Of a stretch of DNA of 64,000 nt, positions 58,163 through 64,000 are shown piece after piece. The notes beneath the pieces are model-generated. The model searched no databases. It was not told where the DNA came from and saw only the letters and a list, made by a program, of their open reading frames with translations. The stretch spans positions 32,135,089 through 32,199,088 of the forward strand of contig OZ020488.1 in the NCBI GenBank assembly GCA_963971405.1, written 5' to 3'. The DNA comes from Psococerastis gibbosa. Its lineage: Eukaryota > Arthropoda > Insecta > Psocodea > Psocidae. Position numbers and translations under genes: made by a program. How positions within the stretch are numbered: position 1 is the stretch's first letter; each line of letters begins with the position of its first letter.

Positions 58163-60721
58163 TTACGGAGGTGCCAGCGACCGGTCGCTAGTTTCGAATT
58201 GATGAAGCAGAATTATTGCCGAAGTGACACCATCTGCCATCTGAAACCAATTATATTATTATAAGAGTTGTAATATAACATGCTGCGCCTATTGCTACAA
58301 AAGCCGAGTTGCTGCTGTTGGTTAAGAAACGAAAACTAACATAATGTTAACATGTGATGAGGAACGAAAAGGAAGAAAAAATCGCCTTCTGCATGCAAGG
58401 GAAGATAAAAGGAGGGTTCCTGGCAGAAGAAGAACATACTGAGGGTGTGGTTTAGCAAGGGCAAGACTTTCCTTTTCAGAGTAGCAGTCTCCAAGGCCCT
58501 AATTGCCAGCATGATCGACAATCTTAGGGGAGGCATTTAAAGAAAAAGAAGTTAGTATTGAATTATCACAAATAGAACCTCAACCATAAACTGAGATAAA
58601 CCTAGCCTGAACCTAAATCCTAGGACGTCATTTTTGGGGGGAAAAAGAGCGCATAGCGAGCCAACTATATAACGTAAGAAATAACGGGAACTACCAATCT
58701 CTTTTTTTCATAACATACAAACTTCTGTCTAAGCCTATGTCTCGTGTACGCAACGTCGCAACCTGATAAATTGTCAGGCCTCAATACCTATGCACCTGCA
58801 GGTTTATGATGGAGTGTTATAGGCTATTACCATGTAGAGAAGTTGATTATTAATAGTCAGGCAGTGAAGACCGGTTAAATAGATTTCAGAAGAATAGACT
58901 TGCAATACAAACGATTCTAGTTCTAATTTCACTTCTTCATATGCTTCGTCATTCGTCCATTTGAATATGATCATGCCCGTTGCTTTTGCCTAAAACATAA
59001 TATTAGTTCTTTCGTAATTACGGATTACAAAGCCATACTCGTTATCGTAGGTCTGGTACAAGTATTTTTTTTTAGAACTTTCCAAAATTATCGGTGAAAT
59101 CTCGGTCCCGTAGGTTAGGATTAAATGTCTTATCTATATTATTTGAACACAATAATCTAGAAATAATCATTGATTTATTTACAGTCTTGAAGCTCGACAT
59201 ATCTATTCATCGAATTTCTGTTAACCCATAGCTATAGAGATATGACTATGGCTATGAATGATGTAGGATAAGAGCGAAATTATCGGCCACTATCCGTTGA
59301 TTAAAGAAAAATCAATTTCACAGGGAATATCAATCATAGAGCGATAAAATGGTTCTAATCCCTTAGAAGGTGTGTTCCTCTACAAAAGGGAAAGGGATTT
59401 ATATTTTTATTGGACCTACTCACTGAACATTTTTTATTTGGCGGAATATACGTATTCATGGCATAAGGTTCTTACTCAAGCCAAATAAAAAATTATAATA
59501 TTATTTAGATTTAAATACGGCGTGGATACGTACGTCAACAATACGTCCACCGACGTCAATAGTGATAGTAATGGTGATATTGACGTGGTAGCAGACATTT
59601 TTAGACTGTATTTAATGTTTGCTACCACGTCAATACCACCATTACTATCACTATTGACGTCGGTGGAATCGTCGTCTAAGAAATCGCACCTCCTCATCCA
59701 ATGAATAACTGCTCGTAGTAAGGTCTACAATTTGAAAGGCGTAAAAGAAGAACCAGCACATAATGAAGACAACTCGAACAAGAGAAGATTGACAGTCTGG
59801 CTCATTAGGGCAAAAAGCAAAATAATTGATTATACTGGATATCGACAAAGTAATTTCAAAGAAACAAATACCGCAAATGACTAGAGCATGTGTTGAAAAG
59901 TATGAATTGATGAGCCTAATTAGGCTATAGGCTTTTTGATACTGCACTTTAGCACTCCGTATTTTATCAAGCTGGGCGATAATTTTATTATTTCCCTTTG
60001 AATAATTGTGATGGCTTTTAAAATCTGACAAAATTAAAAATATTTTTTTTCTATCATTGAGGTTAAAAATTGGAGGAACATCCCTCTCCAATAATTTTTC
60101 ATTCACATGAAAGAAACACTGACGAAGGAACATCAAAAAACTAGAGAGCAATATTTGGTTCAGTAGCGAATGAAATACAAGAATATTGACAAAAATATCA
60201 TCGCAAAATAATCGGCTTTCTAAGCATGTGTTTGTATCGTAATAACTGAAAATTATAAGTAATAAAAATAACGCTAACAGTATTAGAGCTTTTGCAGTTA
60301 ACACAAAGTAAATGAATTTCCGTCCATTAAAATCAATTGTCATAAATAATCGGAAAGATTCTTTTGCAATTGTAACTAATTTCTTGCGGTTTATAAGCAT
60401 GGTGAAAAAACTCGCTAAAGTAGAGAGCCAGACAATGGTTAGGTCTAGATCGACGAGAAATGAAAGATGACGTTGATACGAACGGGAATGCTGGTGGAAA
60501 CAGTGACGGACAAAATAACCGGTAAAAATGCAAAACACTACGACTCTATGCATGGTCAGAACAGAGAAATATTTTATGTTTAGGGCTGGTTGAAAGGGCA
60601 ACACGAAATCTACGACCCCCACAACAGCAGAAAGGTGCGTGAAAACGCGTAGAAGGAAAAAATACATCTGAGTACTCGACAAAATACTTTTGTACCACCA
60701 GGCAAAACGGTCACAAAGCAA
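58163..60721 (-). CDS. Gustatory-receptor-family chemoreceptor, three exons
   Basis: Seven-transmembrane insect-type Gr proteins are ligand-gated cation channels in sensory neurons. Exon 1 is 59690-60721 (344 codons, ATG at 60719-60721), with hydrophobic segments throughout, and ends VDLTTSSYSLDEE at a GTGCGA donor. Exon 2 (58831-58989) begins AKATGMIIFKWTND and contains ESFVLQVYSSEIYLTGLHCL. Exon 3 (58163-58240) reads MADGVTSAIILLHQF and then stops. All joins are phase 0, giving 422 residues. The EE-AK junction, the F..Q......TG block and a short last exon with a final helix ending QF are the classic Gr C-terminal layout. The signature TYhhhhhQF reads SAIILLHQF, so TY is lost but QF kept. 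Reading through the donor runs into a MITE and stops after 12 codons. The tastant cannot be predicted. Confidence 0.85.
59519..59676. mobile_element. Short Harbinger-family-A relative in intron 1 of the gustatory receptor gene
   Basis: Palindromic: TCCACCGACGTCAATAGTGA pairs with the right arm ending GACGTCGGTGGA, and both arms contain TTGACGTGGTAGCAGACATT or its near-complement. The right end lies 12 bp from the exon 1 splice donor. No core. Confidence 0.8.
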
Positions 60722-61183
60722 AAGCTTTACTAAACCAGAATAAACTTCCCAATCACAGCCAAGGGCAACTCAACAATAGGGGATCGCCACGGGGCGGGAT
60801 TTGTTTGTAAGATTGTTATCAGACTAATCACAACTGTTTTACCCTTTCAATTAAAACGAAACGATAATTTAAGTGCAAAATATTGTCTGAAGTTAAATAA
60901 TCCTTCCAATTAAGATGATTAACCAGGACCCTATTATCGATTTTCAGCGATTTTCTGTAGATTTGTTTTCCGCATGAATTGTTTCTTTACAGAGCACTCA
61001 TCGATTACGTAAGACAGAGCGTTCAAAATTTAAAAAAGGAGGAGTCGGCTATTTGCTTGCTAAATTTAAGTTAAGTTTTATTGTTATGCAGCTATTTTTT
61101 CTCGTTCTAAAAGCTCTGCCTTATTCGTATATATGGACATGAAACCAATTAATCAATCACAGTAGAGGCTTACCCGATATTAT
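60722..61183. other. Gap between GatB and the gustatory receptor gene
   Basis: 462 bp that must hold the receptor's promoter (minus strand) and the GatB 3' end. I see no clear TATA box or repeat. Confidence 0.4.
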
Positions 61184-61188
61184 TTATT
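61183..61188 (-). terminator. GatB poly(A) signal overlapping the stop codon (candidate)
   Basis: The minus strand reads ATTAAATAAATAATA around the stop, so an AATAAA shares bases with the TAA. If it is used, the 3' UTR would be only some 15-30 bases. Confidence 0.35.
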
Positions 61189-63837
61189 TAATATTTGACT
61201 CATCAACTTCAGACTGTTTCAGAATTTCTTTCAATCGCTTTGACACTAGTCTTAAATTAATCTTTTCTTGGGTAATGTTAGCAACATCATTCACTAGTGA
61301 CTGCAGAAATCTATCTTTGCCTTTCATGTATTTCTTCACAGCTTTTGGATTCCTAATAATGACTTCTTGGCAAAGAGCATCGATCTTATCCGGATTCGAC
61401 ACGAGCTGCCATTTGTTATCCTGCACCATTTGCCGAGGACTTGAACTGTTACCCAGCAATATCAGTGATAAGATATTTTTGCATGTTTCATAATCTATTA
61501 TCCCACCTTGAAGTAAATCCACAATTTCGCCTATTTCTTTAAAATTGAGTGAGCTGCAACAGATTGGATATGTTATGGACACAATGTATCGGATATTTTG
61601 TTATAACCCTTAAGTACAAAGTATCACTGGTTTAAAAAGCTAAGATGACAAGACAAAACAATTAACAAAACTTTGCCTTAAGGGAAAACTTATTTCTTCT
61701 CGATTTCAGCCCGGACTTACTGTATTTACTATTTATTGCGCAAAGACGTCTCTTCTAAATGTAAGGAAAGGACATAAACTACGGATAGCAGTTCAATGTA
61801 GGATCTACATTGTAGGTATGCTAATACATACATTCCAGTATAGTACTATTTGCATTAGTTTCACTTTTCTTTCAGCAGACTGATCATGGAGATTATAATA
61901 CCGGGTTTAAATAATACCCTGGTATTAAAAATGTAAAACAAACAAATTTTGAATAGCACTTTCCATTATAAAATTATTTATTTACATTATAATACCTGGG
62001 TTTATATAATATCCTGGTATTAAAAATGTAAACAAGATAATTTTATAATGGAAAGTGCTATTCAAAATTTGTTTGTTTACAGTTTTAATCCCAGGAGTAA
62101 GTTAATACCAATCGCCATGCAGGTTTATTAGTTTTCATTATTTTTCTAAGGGTCCTTTTATATAGCAAGCGGGTGCAGGAGCGGGTCGAGCACAAAATAA
62201 ACATCGGATCAGCTTGTCTTTCCGTGTTTACATTGGGGAAAGTGCTTCCTTCTTACAAGCCGTGTGAAAATTTATCTGAAAAAGAGGCTACGTTCTATGT
62301 AAACAAAAAACCTGTCAGCTTTTCTTGTGTTTATTTTACGCCTGCTATTAAAGCGCCCCAAAAAAGGAAATCTCGCAACAACAAAAAATCACATACTGTA
62401 TAACATAAAGTTTAGGGTAATCCCCTGAATGCTTTTACAATATTATGGAATAACGGCAGACACACTCATCTTTAACTGCGGTAGGTACTCAAGCTTTACA
62501 CGTACCAATCGTGAGTAAGTATAATAGGCTATATTAAACTATACACAAGGAATTTCGAAGAATATTATACATCTAATACGGACAAAAAATATACTCATAC
62601 CAATCTTCGGACTCCCGGTTATTCTTGTTAAGAACATTCAACAATTGTACCAATAGAACGTTCCAAACTATTTTTGCATTCCTTTTTTCATTATCTTCCA
62701 TTATTTCAGAGAAATACTTATAAAGTTTCGGTTGGTTCTGTAAGAATAGATAATTATTAATAGAGGCTAAGAGACTAGAAAGTAGGTAGGTAAAATTAGT
62801 ACCGTAACAGGGCTATCCTAATTTCCCTACCTATAGAATCTACAAAGTTATTACAAACTCTGCAACACTTTACTTATATGTATTAGCCTATACCGCGAGA
62901 ATCTAAGAAACTAATAGGCGATAAAAGCAATTAATTCATCTTAATCATATAATTTAGGAATCCACATCAAGCAAGACCTGCAAGTGGATTCCATAGAGAA
63001 AGAAATGGAGAACAAGCAGTTACAATGGTTCGGCCACGTCCAAAGGATGGACGAGAACAGGACCACCCGGAGGTTGGCGGAAGCAAGGCCGCAAGGAAGA
63101 AGACCCATCGGCAGACCAAGGAAAGCTCTTGAGGAAAGGATTGTACAACTCGCCGGAGCAAGAGGGAAAACAATGGCCGAGCTGAAGGTGTTAACGACCG
63201 ACCGGAGCGAGTTCAGGAAATGGGTTTAAGGCGACCCCCCCCCCCCCCCATGCTGCGCACGAGACACTAAGGGGGAGGAAGAAGGAAGTTTTCGTGCACG
63301 TACTCTCTAAAGGTCTACGTCCATGCTAAATTTCATTACACAAAGGTTTATCTATAATCTTCTAATCCATCGGCTATACGTCCATCACCCCCAGAATATA
63401 AGTGATTTTACTTACAACTAACACGATGGCATAGATATCATTGAAGCCATAAGTTTCTAGAAGTCTTTTTCTGCTTGTTTCAGGTAACTCAGGAATTGTT
63501 TGCCTTAGATAAGAAAAGTCTAACACTCCTGGGCTTTCCTTCAGCCCATTGACACTTATTCGAAGAGGGGGCAAATTAGGTTCAGGCATGAACCTATAAT
63601 CCTGTTTCTCTTCTTTGTCCCTCATCGAAATTGTCTTCTTTTGCTGAGGATCCCAACTTCTTGTTTCATTGTTGACACAACCGCCTTTGTCCATGATAGC
63701 AATTTGCCTACCGATCTCATATTCCACAGCGTTAGCAACACCTCGTACACTTCCAATATTTTTAATTTCAGTACGAACTCCTAAGCGATTTGCGTCGGTG
63801 CTTATAGAGACATTGGCGTCCACTCGAAGGGCTCCCT
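61184..63837 (-). CDS. GATB: Glutamyl-tRNA(Gln) amidotransferase subunit B, mitochondrial (3' three exons)
   Basis: GatB, with GatA and GatC, converts Glu-tRNA(Gln) to Gln-tRNA(Gln) in mitochondria; GatB binds the tRNA and the phosphorylated intermediate. Exons 63416-63837, 62601-62737 and 61184-61553 join in phases 0 and 2. The first carries the catalytic-core blocks EGALRVDANVSI, GVRTEIKNIGSVRGVANAVE, NETRSWDP, SMRDKEEKQDYRFMPEPNLP and the start of the linker (IPELPETSRKRLLETYGF). The middle exon reads NQPKLYKYFSEIM ... VLLVQLLNILNKNN. The last gives the GatB/YqeY tail domain (GEIVDLLQGGIIDYETCKNI, LRLVSKRLKEIL). The N-terminal exons lie beyond the right edge. A LINE end sits in the intron 62738-63415. 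The stop codon overlaps an AATAAA. Confidence 0.95.
61890..62100. repeat. Mixed direct and inverted repeat upstream of the last GatB exon
   Basis: Two direct copies of a roughly 40-bp unit (ATAATACCGGGTTTA..., CCTGGTATTAAAAATGTAAA) start near 61896 and 61989. Two inverted arms (AAATTTTGAATAGCACTTTC and GAAAGTGCTATTCAAAATTT) surround the second copy. Possibly a MITE pair or a fold-back element. Confidence 0.6.
62955..63232 (+). mobile_element. LINE ORF2 C-terminal fragment in a GatB intron
   Basis: The frame reads KEMENKQLQWFGHVQRMDEN, RLAEARPQGRRPIGRPRKAL and then ELKVLTTDRSEFRKWV and a stop at 63227-63229. The WFGHVQRMD and GRRP-GRPRK blocks are standard at the end of ORF2 in RTE-like LINEs. 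A C run follows. Antisense to GatB. Confidence 0.85.
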
Positions 63838-64000
63838 CTGCAGGTAAAAAAAGTGACTTTGAAGAGCTCAATAAAAATAAATTGGTCGTCAGCAGACTCT
63901 AACACTTTCACTCATAGAATGAGAAAGAAAATATGCATAGGTCCTTTTTATTCTTAGATAACATGGCGTATGGTTTGGACGGATCCCTTGAGAACCATAA
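63838..64000. other. Start of the next GatB intron, running off the window
   Basis: Begins with the acceptor CTGCAG (minus strand) of the exon at 63837. No further exon could be recognised before the window ends. Confidence 0.4.

Noticed and set aside
1-64000. CRISPR arrays, bacterial operons, riboswitches
   Set aside because: The DNA is eukaryotic; no regularly spaced short repeats or prokaryotic signals were seen.

Overview
This is eukaryotic nuclear DNA: AT-rich, with intron-split genes, consensus GT/AG splice sites, and many transposable elements. A gustatory-receptor-type chemoreceptor gene, together with the repeat types (hAT and Harbinger-like MITEs, tRNA-derived SINEs, CR1/L2-like and RTE-like LINEs, a Penelope-like element), points to an arthropod, probably an insect or another pancrustacean. 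The species cannot be named from the sequence alone.

Layout, left to right. (1) 243-3672, minus strand: the first three coding exons of myosin VI. The gene runs off the left edge, and a possible 5' untranslated exon lies far upstream near 21 kb. (2) About 3.7-25.2 kb: no convincing protein gene. The stretch is packed with MITEs, SINEs, LINE tails and other dispersed repeats. (3) 25763-44538, plus strand: three tandem, intact, diverged acyl-CoA:mono/diacylglycerol acyltransferase genes (MOGAT/DGAT2 family; here A, B and C) of 337, 339 and 342 residues. All three replace the first His of the family's HPHG motif and the His of HGRG. (4) 46237-57283, plus strand: a complete 10-exon XPR1 phosphate exporter (SPX plus EXS domains, 642 aa). 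Its exon 4 is tandemly duplicated around a Harbinger-like MITE, and the upstream copy is broken by a 7-bp deletion. (5) 58163-60721, minus strand: a three-exon gustatory-receptor-family gene (422 aa), rebuilt here from its splice sites. (6) 61184-63837, minus strand: the last three exons of mitochondrial GatB (glutamyl-tRNA amidotransferase subunit B). The gene runs off the right edge.

The genes do not form one pathway. The acyltransferases belong to glycerolipid synthesis at the ER, XPR1 to phosphate export, GatB to mitochondrial Gln-tRNA formation, myosin VI to minus-end-directed actin transport, and the receptor to chemosensation. What ties the window together is repeat activity around exons. 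MITEs lie 26 bp before a start codon, 50 bp after a splice donor, 12 bp from another donor, and between two copies of an exon. Exon joins were worked out by hand from reading frame, splice consensus and remembered family patterns. No database search or transcript evidence was available.
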